Below the pieces are notes generated by a model. That model made no database searches. It was not told where the DNA came from and saw only the letters and a program-made list of their open reading frames with translations. A stretch of DNA of 53,637 nt, from the NCBI RefSeq assembly GCF_014695395.1, contig NZ_JACJOF010000014.1:1-53637 (forward strand). Reading direction: 5' to 3'. The DNA is from Nodosilinea sp. FACHB-131. GTDB taxonomy: Bacteria > Cyanobacteriota > Cyanobacteriia > Phormidesmidales > Phormidesmidaceae. Shown here piece by piece: positions 24,478 to 32,429 of the stretch. Positions within the stretch are counted from its first letter, which is position 1. Each line of letters starts with the position of its first letter. A program made the position numbers and the translations under genes.

Positions 24478-26331
24478 TTAGAACAGCGCCGATAGGGCTT
24501 GCCAGTTCATCAAAACCCCGAGTCCGGCAACGCCCAGGGCAATCGTGAGCACGTAGAACTGAAGCTGTCCGCTGTTGCCATATTTGAGGGTTTCGCCGCT
24601 GAAGAGCGAGGCCAAGCCCACGGCATTGACCAGGCCATCGACCACGTAGCGATCGAGCCAGTCGGTCATGCGCGACAGCACATCCACCCCCAATACAAAG
24701 GTGTTGCGGTAGAGCTTGGGGGTGTAGAAGTCGTAGGCCAGCAGGTTTTGCAGGGGCTTTTGAATCAGCTTGCTCGGGTCTTCCACCATGCGGTTGACGT
24801 AGAGCAGGGTGCCAATTGCCGCGCCGAGAATGCTCGACCAGGTGAGCAGCAGAGCCATGTCTTGGCTAATCTCAGCCCAGGCGGGCAGCAGGTTGAACTG
24901 AGCCATGATCAAGGGCAGGTGCAGGGCGAAACCAGCGACGATCGCCAGCGGCAGCACAATGAACCAGATCGGCTCGGGCGATCGCATCGTCATCTGCTGG
25001 GTCTTGCCAGCAAAGATCAGACCCAGCAGCCGGGCCAGGCTAAAGGCCATCAGCCAGTTCACCAGCAGCACGATCGCTACCAGCAGACCGCGATCGCTGT
25101 GCCAGAGGCCAGACACTAGCGAGAGCATGGCCCAAAACCCACCCAGGGGAGGTAGGGCCACCAGGCTAATCGCCCCCGTAAGCATGGCGATCGCGGTAAC
25201 AGGGCGGCGACCCCACAGCCCGCCCATTTGGGTCAGGTCTTGGGTGGTGATATTGATGATGATTGAGCCTGCGCCCATGACCAAAGCCGCCATGCCCAGG
25301 GCGTAGATCAGGGCTAACAACAGAGCGGCACCGGGTTGGTGAGCGCCTAGGGCGATAAACATCAGCCCCATGTAGGCGCTGCTGAGGTACGAAAGCACTC
25401 GCTTGATGTCGATTTGGGCTGCCGAGATCAGCGTCGCGCCGATCGCCGTTACCGCTCCCACCGCAATGGCAAAGGCCGAGGCCGTCGACGACAGGGCAAT
25501 CACGGGCTCCATCTCCACCAGCACCCAAATGCCGGTCGTCACAACCACCGAATTGCGCAAAATGGTGCTGGGCAGCGGGCCTTCCATCGCCTCATCCAGC
25601 CACAGGTGCAGCGGAAACTGAGCACATTTGCTCATCGGGCCAGCAATCAGACCCATACCAATCAGCGTGATCAACCCAGGATCCACATTTGCAGTTTGGG
25701 CCCAGGCCGCCAGTTCACGAAAGTCCCAGGTGTGGGCGAGGGGATAGATGGCCAGCACCGCCATCAGCAGCACCAAGTCGCCGACCCGCTTAGTCAAAAA
25801 CGCGTCTCGGGCCCCGGTCACCACTAGGGATTGGTTGTACCAAAAGCCCACCAGCAGGTAGGTGCCTAGGGTCAAAATCTCCAGCAGCATGTAGGCAAAC
25901 AACAGCGAGTTGCACAGTACCAGGGCACACATGCCTGCCTCAAACAGCGCCATCATGGCGAAAAAGCGGCCCCAGCCCCAGTCCATCTCCAGGTAGCCCA
26001 CAGCATAGATCTGGGATAGCAGATTCAGCGTGGTAATCAGCACGCAGGCCCCTAGGGTAATCAGCGACGCCTCTAAGGGAATGGCCAAGTTTAGCCCCGC
26101 CACATCCAGCCAGGAGGCAAAGAAAAACTGGGGCGACGACTTCCCCCAGAGGGCCAAAAACGCCAGCAGGCTATGAATCAAGGCAAGGGCCGTCATCACA
26201 ATGTTGATATACCCTGCCGGGCGCGGCCCAGTGTTACGAATAAAGGCCGGCGACCAGGGAATAGTCAGCAGCGCTCCCATCAAGGGATACAGGGGAATCA
26301 GCCAGCTTGTTTGGGCAATAATTGGAGTCAT
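24478..26331 (-). CDS. ndhF3: NADH-quinone oxidoreductase subunit 5, NdhF3 (617 aa)
   Basis: NuoL/NdhF family membrane protein: N-terminal WLIPLYPLMGALLTIPWSPA, central ARDAFLTKRVGDLVLLMAVL and FPLHLWLDEAMEGPLPSTIL (proton-channel helices), and the ISAAQIDIKRVLSYLSSAYM block. The C-terminal piston-like helix is shorter than in the respiratory NdhF1, as expected for the F3/F4 forms. It works with NdhD3, CupA and CupS in inducible CO2 uptake. The start is the ATG at 26331 with GAGG about 11 bases upstream; a TTG seven codons earlier would cover that site and is less likely. Confidence 0.93.
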   Translation of the reverse strand: MTPIIAQTSWLIPLYPLMGALLTIPWSPAFIRNTGPRPAGYINIVMTALALIHSLLAFLALWGKSSPQFFFASWLDVAGLNLAIPLEASLITLGACVLITTLNLLSQIYAVGYLEMDWGWGRFFAMMALFEAGMCALVLCNSLLFAYMLLEILTLGTYLLVGFWYNQSLVVTGARDAFLTKRVGDLVLLMAVLAIYPLAHTWDFRELAAWAQTANVDPGLITLIGMGLIAGPMSKCAQFPLHLWLDEAMEGPLPSTILRNSVVVTTGIWVLVEMEPVIALSSTASAFAIAVGAVTAIGATLISAAQIDIKRVLSYLSSAYMGLMFIALGAHQPGAALLLALIYALGMAALVMGAGSIIINITTQDLTQMGGLWGRRPVTAIAMLTGAISLVALPPLGGFWAMLSLVSGLWHSDRGLLVAIVLLVNWLMAFSLARLLGLIFAGKTQQMTMRSPEPIWFIVLPLAIVAGFALHLPLIMAQFNLLPAWAEISQDMALLLTWSSILGAAIGTLLYVNRMVEDPSKLIQKPLQNLLAYDFYTPKLYRNTFVLGVDVLSRMTDWLDRYVVDGLVNAVGLASLFSGETLKYGNSGQLQFYVLTIALGVAGLGVLMNWQALSALF

Positions 26332-26429
26332 AGACGAAGCATCCTCGGGCAAAAGGACAGCGAAAGCATTACCTGGCAGGGATTGGCGGCGGTTTCAGCT
26401 CAGGTATGGGAACCCAAGCGAGGATTGAC

Positions 26430-26565
26430 CTTTATCAATCAAATCACTATATGAATAGACTTGAGCCTATTTTCAATAGAGTTTAGCCAATGCCTGACCT
26501 AAAAAGAAAGGGGTAAATTGATTAAATGCTATTTGCTTTTCATTCCTTATTGATAAATTTCAATA
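26430..26565 (-). promoter_or_regulatory. Cluster of ATTGA/TCAAT half-sites upstream of ndhF3; candidate CcmR/NdhR operator
   Basis: The region upstream of ndhF3 is AT-rich and holds the inverted repeat ATTGA-N6-TCAAT at 26549-26564, plus further ATTGA/ATCAAT elements near 26434-26440 and 26516-26522. LysR-type CcmR (NdhR) represses ndhF3 operons at high CO2 by binding sites containing TCAAT/ATTGA half-sites. The assignment rests on half-site similarity and position only. Confidence 0.45.
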
Positions 26566-26724
26566 ATGCTTATCTGTTTACCCCTCGCTTCCCTTAGCTT
26601 CTCCTAAAAACATCCTGACATCGCGATCGCTTCCCGAAGAGTAGATCAGTAGCGATGCAGCCCCCCTGACACCCCCCTCAGGCATCGCCACGCCTCAGCG
26701 GTCTTAATCATCAGGGGAAACAAC

Positions 26725-29055
26725 GTGGCCGATAATCATTGGTTGACAAGAGCCGAACGCGCTCTGGTTGTAGGGTCTGGCGTGGGTGCTGTAGCGTCGA
26801 TCGCCGCCCAAAACATTGCTCTGGCCTCGGCACCGCTCACGGTGCTGGCGGCGGTTGGGCTACTCAACCGCACCCGCGTTGAGCAGCAGCTCGAAGAAGC
26901 CCAGGAAAAGCTCGCCCGCCAGCACCGTCAAACCGGCCACCGCCTCACCAACCTGACCAAACAGGTGACGGCCATGCCTTCGCCCGAGGCCCTGACCAAC
27001 TTCCAGCGGGCGGTGATGGATCGCAACAACCATTCCTTCATCCGCTTTGCCAAGCAAATCAACGGCCTCAAAGCCCACGTCGATCAGCGACTTGATGCGC
27101 TGCCCGTCCCCGACCTGGCCGATATCAACCAGCAGATTGCCCAGCTCCAGGAGCAGTCAGCCGCAGCCCAAGTGAGCTTCGAAAACCTCAACACTTACAT
27201 GCAGCGGCTGGTCACCACGCCTCGGGTAGAGGCCGCCGAAAACAAGCTCTCCCAAGTCAAAACCGACCTGATGCAGACGCGGGTGAGCCTCGAGAACCTG
27301 CGTTCAGAAACCCGTATCCTGGTCACCAATCTGCAAGACGCCCTGGGGCAAATCGATCGCCGCTGGCAGGAGTTTCCCCAGACCAGTGCCCCTGGCCAGT
27401 ACCGTTCTGAAATGGGGGAAGTGGTCAAGGCCATGGCTGCCCTGGTGCCCCAGTCAGAATTTAGTCGGCTAGTCGATCACGTCAAAGACTTGACTCGCCA
27501 GCAAACCCGCTTGGAGCAAGCCCTCACCAAAATTCCGGTGGGCACGGTAAACGGGTTGCCGGCGACACCGCCCAACACCGCCGAGCTAGAGCGCCTGACC
27601 GCGGAGGTGCAGCAGTTGCAGCAGCAGGTCAGCCGTCAGGAAACCGCTGGCCACACCCAGGAACAGGTGCAGCAGGTAGTGTCGCAGTACTTAGGGCAAG
27701 TGAAGGCTCAGGTGGCTCAGCTAGAAGGGGTAACGCGATCGCTCTCTGAACGACAGCAGCAGTTCACCAGTCAGCTGGTCACCGCCCCCGACGACACCGC
27801 CAACCGCAAAGCCCTGATGCAGCTAGCACGGCGAGTGCAGCAGACCGAAACTGAGCTCAAAACCTCGCGTCAAGAGCCCACGGCCATGGCCAAGCCACTG
27901 CCCTTGCCCCAGCCCGACTGGATCATTGACCTCCCTGTGGCCAACGCCATCGAGCCCCAGGCCATGGCCAGCCGTCAGGCCCTGGAGGCTGCCCTCAAAA
28001 CCGCCACGCGGCGGGTGCTGTTGGTGTGGCCTTGGGCTAGCTACGTCACTATCGACGACAGCCTGCTAGAACAGTTTCGCCAGCTGCTCGACCGGGGCGG
28101 CCAGCTCGAAATTGGCTGGTGCCACCGGGGCGACCAGCACGATGGCCGCTTGGCCTGGCGCATCAGCCAGCGCTGGGGCACCGAGTCGAGCCAGCTCCAG
28201 TTGCTCAAGTCTTCCCTCAATCAGCTCTTGCCCCTGCGAGAAAACTACCCCGATCGCTTCAAATTCAGGATTATGGGCACCGCCGAGAGCTATCTGGTTT
28301 GCGACAGCGGTACCACCTCGGCTGAGATAGGGCACACCTACGCTATTGTCAGCCTCAAGGCGCTGCCTACCCAGAGCGCTGCCATCCCCGATCTAGACGC
28401 CAAGCTGCGCACCGCCGAACCCGCTGTCGTCCATGCCCTCATGCAGCGCTTCCACGACCCGGCCATTCCCCCTGGGGACACCGTGGCCTTCTTTAACCGA
28501 GGCACCACCCGCCACGACCTGCGCGACCAGCCCGGCGCCATCAGCGACTACAGCCAGGTGATTAACCTCCAGCCCGACCACGCCATTGCCCTCAACAATC
28601 GGGGGGTAGCCCAGCTCGAACTCAACCAGGTTGAGGCTGCTGAAGCCGATCTAAGCGAGGCAATTTTGCAAAACGGCAAACTGTTTGCCCCCCACTGCAA
28701 CCGGGGCTGGCTGCGTCTAGAGCAGCGTCGCTACGCGGCGGCGATCGCCGACTTCACCCAAGCCGTTACCCTCAAGCCCCACCTGCCCATGGCCTACGTC
28801 TACCGAGGCAGCGCCCTGCACAAGCTGGGCGACTTCAAAGGCGCGGTGCGCGACTACAGCGACGCCATTGCCTGCGGCGACCCCATCGCGCTGCCGTACT
28901 GCTACCGCAGCGCCGCCTACCAGAGCCAGGGCGACCAGGCCAGAGCGATCGCCGATCTAGAGCGAGCCAGTGCCTATTTAGAAGCTCAGGGCGATCGCCA
29001 GGGGTTGTCCTCAGTGCAGCGCACCCTGAGCCGGTTGCAGAGTATGACGGCGTAG
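26725..29055 (+). CDS. Coiled-coil protein with C-terminal TPR repeats (776 aa)
   Basis: The start is GTG at 26725 with CAGGGG upstream. Residues about 10-50 are hydrophobic (VVGSGVGAVASIAAQ, LTVLAAVGLL), followed by about 330 residues of coiled coil (repeated QL/Q-rich heptads). A compact domain follows at about 405-560 (RRVLLVWPWASYVTIDD, GGQLEIGWCHRGDQHDG) with no recognised catalytic motif. About five TPR units close the protein (AFFNRGTTRHDLRDQPGAIS, ALNNRGVAQLELNQVEAAEA, MAYVYRGSALHKLGDFKGAV). It looks like a membrane-associated scaffold. It is divergent from ndhF3; no functional link is known. Confidence 0.8.
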   Translation: MADNHWLTRAERALVVGSGVGAVASIAAQNIALASAPLTVLAAVGLLNRTRVEQQLEEAQEKLARQHRQTGHRLTNLTKQVTAMPSPEALTNFQRAVMDRNNHSFIRFAKQINGLKAHVDQRLDALPVPDLADINQQIAQLQEQSAAAQVSFENLNTYMQRLVTTPRVEAAENKLSQVKTDLMQTRVSLENLRSETRILVTNLQDALGQIDRRWQEFPQTSAPGQYRSEMGEVVKAMAALVPQSEFSRLVDHVKDLTRQQTRLEQALTKIPVGTVNGLPATPPNTAELERLTAEVQQLQQQVSRQETAGHTQEQVQQVVSQYLGQVKAQVAQLEGVTRSLSERQQQFTSQLVTAPDDTANRKALMQLARRVQQTETELKTSRQEPTAMAKPLPLPQPDWIIDLPVANAIEPQAMASRQALEAALKTATRRVLLVWPWASYVTIDDSLLEQFRQLLDRGGQLEIGWCHRGDQHDGRLAWRISQRWGTESSQLQLLKSSLNQLLPLRENYPDRFKFRIMGTAESYLVCDSGTTSAEIGHTYAIVSLKALPTQSAAIPDLDAKLRTAEPAVVHALMQRFHDPAIPPGDTVAFFNRGTTRHDLRDQPGAISDYSQVINLQPDHAIALNNRGVAQLELNQVEAAEADLSEAILQNGKLFAPHCNRGWLRLEQRRYAAAIADFTQAVTLKPHLPMAYVYRGSALHKLGDFKGAVRDYSDAIACGDPIALPYCYRSAAYQSQGDQARAIADLERASAYLEAQGDRQGLSSVQRTLSRLQSMTA

Positions 29056-29056
29056 G

Positions 29057-29262
29057 GCATGGAGGAGATGAGGGGGTGAGGAAGGTAAGGGAGGTGGGGA
29101 AGTAAAGTTTGAGTGCTTAATTTTAAGTTTTGAGTTTAGGTTATACACGAAGCACTCAAAACTTAAAACTCTTCCCCCACCCCTACCTTCCCTATCTCCC
29201 TCATCCTCCCCATCTCCTCTCTACCCATCCACCCCCTACCCCCTACCCTCCTACTCCCTCTC
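29057..29262. repeat. Low-complexity tract with a central hairpin between convergent genes
   Basis: G/A-rich words (GGAGGAGATGAGGGGG) at 29060-29103 and complementary C/T-rich words (CTATCTCCCTCATCCTCC) at 29170-29262 flank a perfect 15-bp inverted repeat, TTTTAAGTTTTGAGT at 29121-29135 and ACTCAAAACTTAAAA at 29154-29168. The right part ends in CCATCCACCCCCTACCCCC and runs into the last codons of the next gene. The hairpin may terminate both convergent genes. Confidence 0.65.
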
Positions 29263-29911
29263 TAACCGCCGTCCCCGCTTCAGCCTCAACAGACGGCCTC
29301 AGCGCTAGATACAAACACGCGCCTATCAACGGCAGGGCCAGCACCGCTGCTACCACCCAGGGCTGACTCATGCCCCGGCGGGCCATATCGTCGCGCAGCA
29401 GCACCGGGAAGAGCAGCCACAGAGCAACAAAGTCCAGCGACATGACGTGGACAAAGCGGCTGGTCTGCCACTGCTGCCAAAAATCGAGCCAGTCTCCTTT
29501 AAGTAATGCAAAGGCGGCCAGGGCGATCGCTCCAGCGGCCAAGGCCGCTCCTAACCAGCGAGACTCGACTAGTCGCAGCAGTGCACTCTTAGGGCCACTA
29601 AAATTGGGGTTGGGCTGGCGCAGAGCCAGGTAGGGCAGCAGCGCAAAGGCTCCTACCGCAAACGACACCAGCACAAAGGGCCAGGCTCGCTGCTTTTGAC
29701 CGTGGCCGTCTACCAGAGCCAGCGCGGCATAGGCCATCGGCCAAACTCCCATGGCGTTAAATAGGGCGACAACGGTAGGGTTAATGCCCCCCCACTCACC
29801 TGTGAAAAGTTTTAGGATCAGATCAGCGGTGCCAGGGCGAGTGGGGGGAGCAAGTATAAACGCATACAGAATAAACCCAAGCCAAAGGCCCCAAAAAATT
29901 AATTGATTCAT
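29243..29911 (-). CDS. Multi-pass membrane protein of unknown function (222 aa)
   Basis: Six or so hydrophobic segments are visible. The N-terminal half (LWLGFILYAFILAPPTRPGT, VVALFNAMGVWPMAYAALAL and AFALLPYLALRQPN) reads like a family shared by cyanobacteria and plastids, but I cannot name it. The C-terminal half (FVHVMSLDFVALWLLFPVLL) looks like further membrane helices. The last few residues are encoded by the C/T-rich repeat, so the C-terminus may be variable. The ATG at 29911 begins at a natural transmembrane N-terminus. Confidence 0.75.
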   Translation of the reverse strand: MNQLIFWGLWLGFILYAFILAPPTRPGTADLILKLFTGEWGGINPTVVALFNAMGVWPMAYAALALVDGHGQKQRAWPFVLVSFAVGAFALLPYLALRQPNPNFSGPKSALLRLVESRWLGAALAAGAIALAAFALLKGDWLDFWQQWQTSRFVHVMSLDFVALWLLFPVLLRDDMARRGMSQPWVVAAVLALPLIGACLYLALRPSVEAEAGTAVREGVGG

Positions 29912-30235
29912 GCCTTGTTGAGTGCTAAGTTTCTCACCAAATTATCAAACAAAAGCAACGAAGTCTGTCAGCCTAGAAGAAAGCAAATAAGCTGTATTCA
30001 AGCCACACAGCCCCCATGTGCGGCAATTGTAAAAAAATAATTAAACACATTTTGAACCGTAAATTTATGTTCCTGAGTCTTAGTTAAAGAAGCGTTAACC
30101 TTACTCATAAATCTCGTTTTTAAGGTCGCTTTTCATACCCTCTCCACTGTCTGTATGCCCCAATTTTGGGAACCTGCCGTGCCATTAGTCGCCCCCCGTG
30201 AGTCTGGCGCTTCCCCGGCTCACCATAGAAGCATT
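29912..30235. other. AT-rich divergent intergenic region
   Basis: About 320 bases separate two divergent genes. The region is AT-rich (for example AAAAAAATAATTAAACACAT near 30035) and contains one imperfect hairpin (GCCACACA .. TGTGCGGC near 30001-30025). It should hold both promoters, but no box or known regulator site can be assigned. Confidence 0.4.
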
Positions 30236-31171
30236 ATGCACATTAAATATTTCCTCGAGCTTTACGAAGCTGGCTACCGCGACTTCACCGGCATTAGCCT
30301 AGCCGGTGGTGACTTTAGCCACCACATTCTGGTAGACGTTGACCTCAGCCGCGCCAATCTCAAAGGTGCCAACCTCAGCCGCTCCTTTCTCACTCAGGCT
30401 AACCTCGACTACGCCACCCTCAACTGGGCGAACCTGAGCTTTGCCAAGATGAGCGAAAGTCACCTGAATCAGGCCGACCTCACCAAGGCCAACCTGCGTG
30501 GCTCCTTCCTAGTGCGGGCCGACCTGCGCAACGCTAAACTCAGCGGCTGCGATTTGTGCCATGCCAACCTGCGCAATGCCGATCTGCAGGGGGCTAATCT
30601 CTGTGGCGCTAACCTGACCGGGGCCAATTTGCGCGGCGCGAATCTGAGCGGCGCCAACCTATCCTGGGCGCATCTCACTGGAGCTCGACTCAGTGGGGCC
30701 GACCTAGAGCGCACCTGTATGGATGCCGTCAACCTGGAAGGAGCCTGGCTCAACGGCGTAGACTTGCACGGCATGAATTTGGCCGGGGCAAACCTCAAAG
30801 AGGCTAAACTCAACGGAGCCAACCTCGATCATGCCAACCTCAGCTCGGCCAATCTCACCCACACCACCATGCGCGGGGTGAGCCTAGTGGGGGCCAACCT
30901 CAGCGGCTCTGACCTGACCGGGGCCGTACTGTGGAACGGCATGCTTGACGGCGTAGACCTGTCGCGGGCTGACCTCACCCGTGCTCACTTGGGGGAGGCG
31001 TCTCTCAAGGCAGCGGTGGTGGTGGGCACTGAGTTCACTGAGTCGGTGCTGCCCGCCGAGGCCCGCACCTATCTCTACGAAACGGTGCAGGGGGAAACCC
31101 GTTGGACCAACCGTCCAGCCCGAGAAACCCTGAACCAGTCGCAGTTTGTCGATCGCATTCCCCAGCAGTGA
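30236..31171 (+). CDS. Pentapeptide-repeat protein (311 aa)
   Basis: After a short N-terminal helix (MHIKYFLELYEAGYRDFTGI), nearly the whole protein consists of A(D/N)LXX pentapeptides (ADLTKANLRGSFLVRADLRN, ANLCGANLTGANLRGANLSG and so on), forming a right-handed quadrilateral beta-helix. The family is abundant in cyanobacteria; some members mimic DNA or bind partners, but most are uncharacterised. The start at the ATG at 30236 matches related N-termini; an ATG at 30155 would add 27 residues. The stop overlaps the cutA start by one base (TGATG). Confidence 0.88.
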   Translation: MHIKYFLELYEAGYRDFTGISLAGGDFSHHILVDVDLSRANLKGANLSRSFLTQANLDYATLNWANLSFAKMSESHLNQADLTKANLRGSFLVRADLRNAKLSGCDLCHANLRNADLQGANLCGANLTGANLRGANLSGANLSWAHLTGARLSGADLERTCMDAVNLEGAWLNGVDLHGMNLAGANLKEAKLNGANLDHANLSSANLTHTTMRGVSLVGANLSGSDLTGAVLWNGMLDGVDLSRADLTRAHLGEASLKAAVVVGTEFTESVLPAEARTYLYETVQGETRWTNRPARETLNQSQFVDRIPQQ

Positions 31172-31497
31172 TGTCGCCCCCGTCGTTAGGAGTCGTTCTA
31201 GTCACCGCTGGCTCTGAGGCCGAGGCTGAGAGCCTGGCCCGCCATTTAGTGGAAGCCCGCCTAGCCGCCTGCGTCAGCGTGTTGCCGGTGCGTTCTGTTT
31301 ACCGTTGGCAGGGCAAAATTCATGCCGAGCCCGAGTGGCAGCTGATCGTCAAAGCCGACCTCAGCCAGTTTGATGCGATCGCCCAAACTATTACCCAGCA
31401 CCACAGCTACGAGGTGCCCGAAATTATTGCGCTATCGATTGTGGCCGGTCTGCCTGACTATCTAACCTGGCTCCAGGCCCAGGTGCAGCCGTCCTGA
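31171..31497 (+). CDS. cutA: CutA-like divalent-cation tolerance protein (108 aa)
   Basis: The small ferredoxin-like CutA fold is seen in LGVVLVTAGSEAEAESLARH, the ACVSVLPVRSVYRWQGKI segment and the C-terminal HHSYEVPEIIALSIVAGLPD motif. CutA forms stable trimers and is linked to copper or divalent-metal tolerance, although its exact activity is unclear. The length is typical. The ATG at 31171 overlaps the upstream TGA by one base, so it is probably translated by coupling with the pentapeptide-repeat gene. Confidence 0.95.
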   Translation: MSPPSLGVVLVTAGSEAEAESLARHLVEARLAACVSVLPVRSVYRWQGKIHAEPEWQLIVKADLSQFDAIAQTITQHHSYEVPEIIALSIVAGLPDYLTWLQAQVQPS

Positions 31498-31575
31498 AAG
31501 CAAAAAAAGGGACCGACCAATGGCCAGTCCGCGATTTAGCTACTCAAGGAGATTTGTAACCACAGTCAAGGCGAT

Positions 31576-32001
31576 CTAGCGTCGGTAGGCCAAAGCCACC
31601 TCACTCTCAATTTCAGCTGGCTCAGACACCAAAACCGTTTCAGTCTCAGTAATCAGGCTCAGGTCTACTTCAGCCTCCAGAGCTGCCGCATTGGCCGCCG
31701 CTTCTTGGGCTAGCCAGCGCTGCCGCATTAGCAAGGCACCACCAGTTAGCAGAGCAGCGATGGTCAAAGACCCGCCCCAAAGGGCGATCGCCCCCAAACC
31801 ACCCGGAGCTATGCCCGCAGCATTGCTTGCCCAAAAGCCGCTGGGGTGATGGCGAAGCCTCCCTTTCAGGGAATCGCCAGTCGTGCTTCCAGAATCGCCC
31901 AGGTTAGACAGGGCATAGCCAGAATACGCAAGTTCAGGCACAGCAGCCAAAATGCTAACTACCGCCACAGCCACCAGGGCAGAACGAGACAGAAGTTTCA
32001 T
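31576..32001 (-). CDS. Small exported or membrane protein, hypothetical (141 aa)
   Basis: The start at the ATG at 32001 gives a clear signal-like N-terminus (MKLLSRSALVAVAVVSILAA). A Gly/Ser-rich segment, then a second hydrophobic helix (AIALWGGSLTIAALLTGGAL), basic RQRW and an Ala/Glu-rich tail follow. No family is recognised. The C-terminus is acidic and would face the cytoplasm if both helices span the membrane. It is convergent with cutA, with about 80 bases between stops. Confidence 0.6.
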   Translation of the reverse strand: MKLLSRSALVAVAVVSILAAVPELAYSGYALSNLGDSGSTTGDSLKGRLRHHPSGFWASNAAGIAPGGLGAIALWGGSLTIAALLTGGALLMRQRWLAQEAAANAAALEAEVDLSLITETETVLVSEPAEIESEVALAYRR

Positions 32002-32429
32002 AGCCAGATGAATAGAGAACACCACAACGTAAGGCCATTGTTGCGGCAGTTGCTCAATTCCACAGCTTCAGAGGCTACAGAATCTCAGAAAAATCTGTGG
32101 AAGCCAGTGAGGGAGGAGGGAGGTAAGGAGGGTGGGGGAGATGGGGCAGGAAGTTTAGGGTGGAATACAGAATATGGCTTTTCCCATTCTGTACCTAGGG
32201 TGGATTACTGGTCGCTGGAGGTTAGGACTTCCTGGCTTTTGAGCCTCACACCTAAAGAAAACCTTTGGGAGCATGGCCATCCCGAAAAAGTTGTTTAGGC
32301 TGTTGACAGCTTTGATGCCAGTAGCATTCTTTGTGGCATTCCGTTAACGTCCCACTACCCGCCCACCCTACAGTTTTCCGTAAAAACCCGTTTTAGACCC
32401 CCGACCGAACCGTTACCGAGAGTATTGAT
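32002..32429. other. Intergenic region upstream of gnd with a G-rich repeat tract
   Basis: About 430 bases hold no convincing gene. A G-rich tract (GGGAGGAGGGAGGTAAGGAG and on) at 32107-32152 belongs to the family of low-complexity tracts. A 7-bp inverted repeat (ACAGAAT/ATTCTGT) lies near 32167-32192. The divergent promoters of the hypothetical gene and gnd should be at its two ends. Confidence 0.5.

Noticed and set aside
26332..26352. Upstream TTG start for NdhF3
   Set aside because: It would place the likely ribosome binding site inside the coding region; the ATG at 26331 fits the family.
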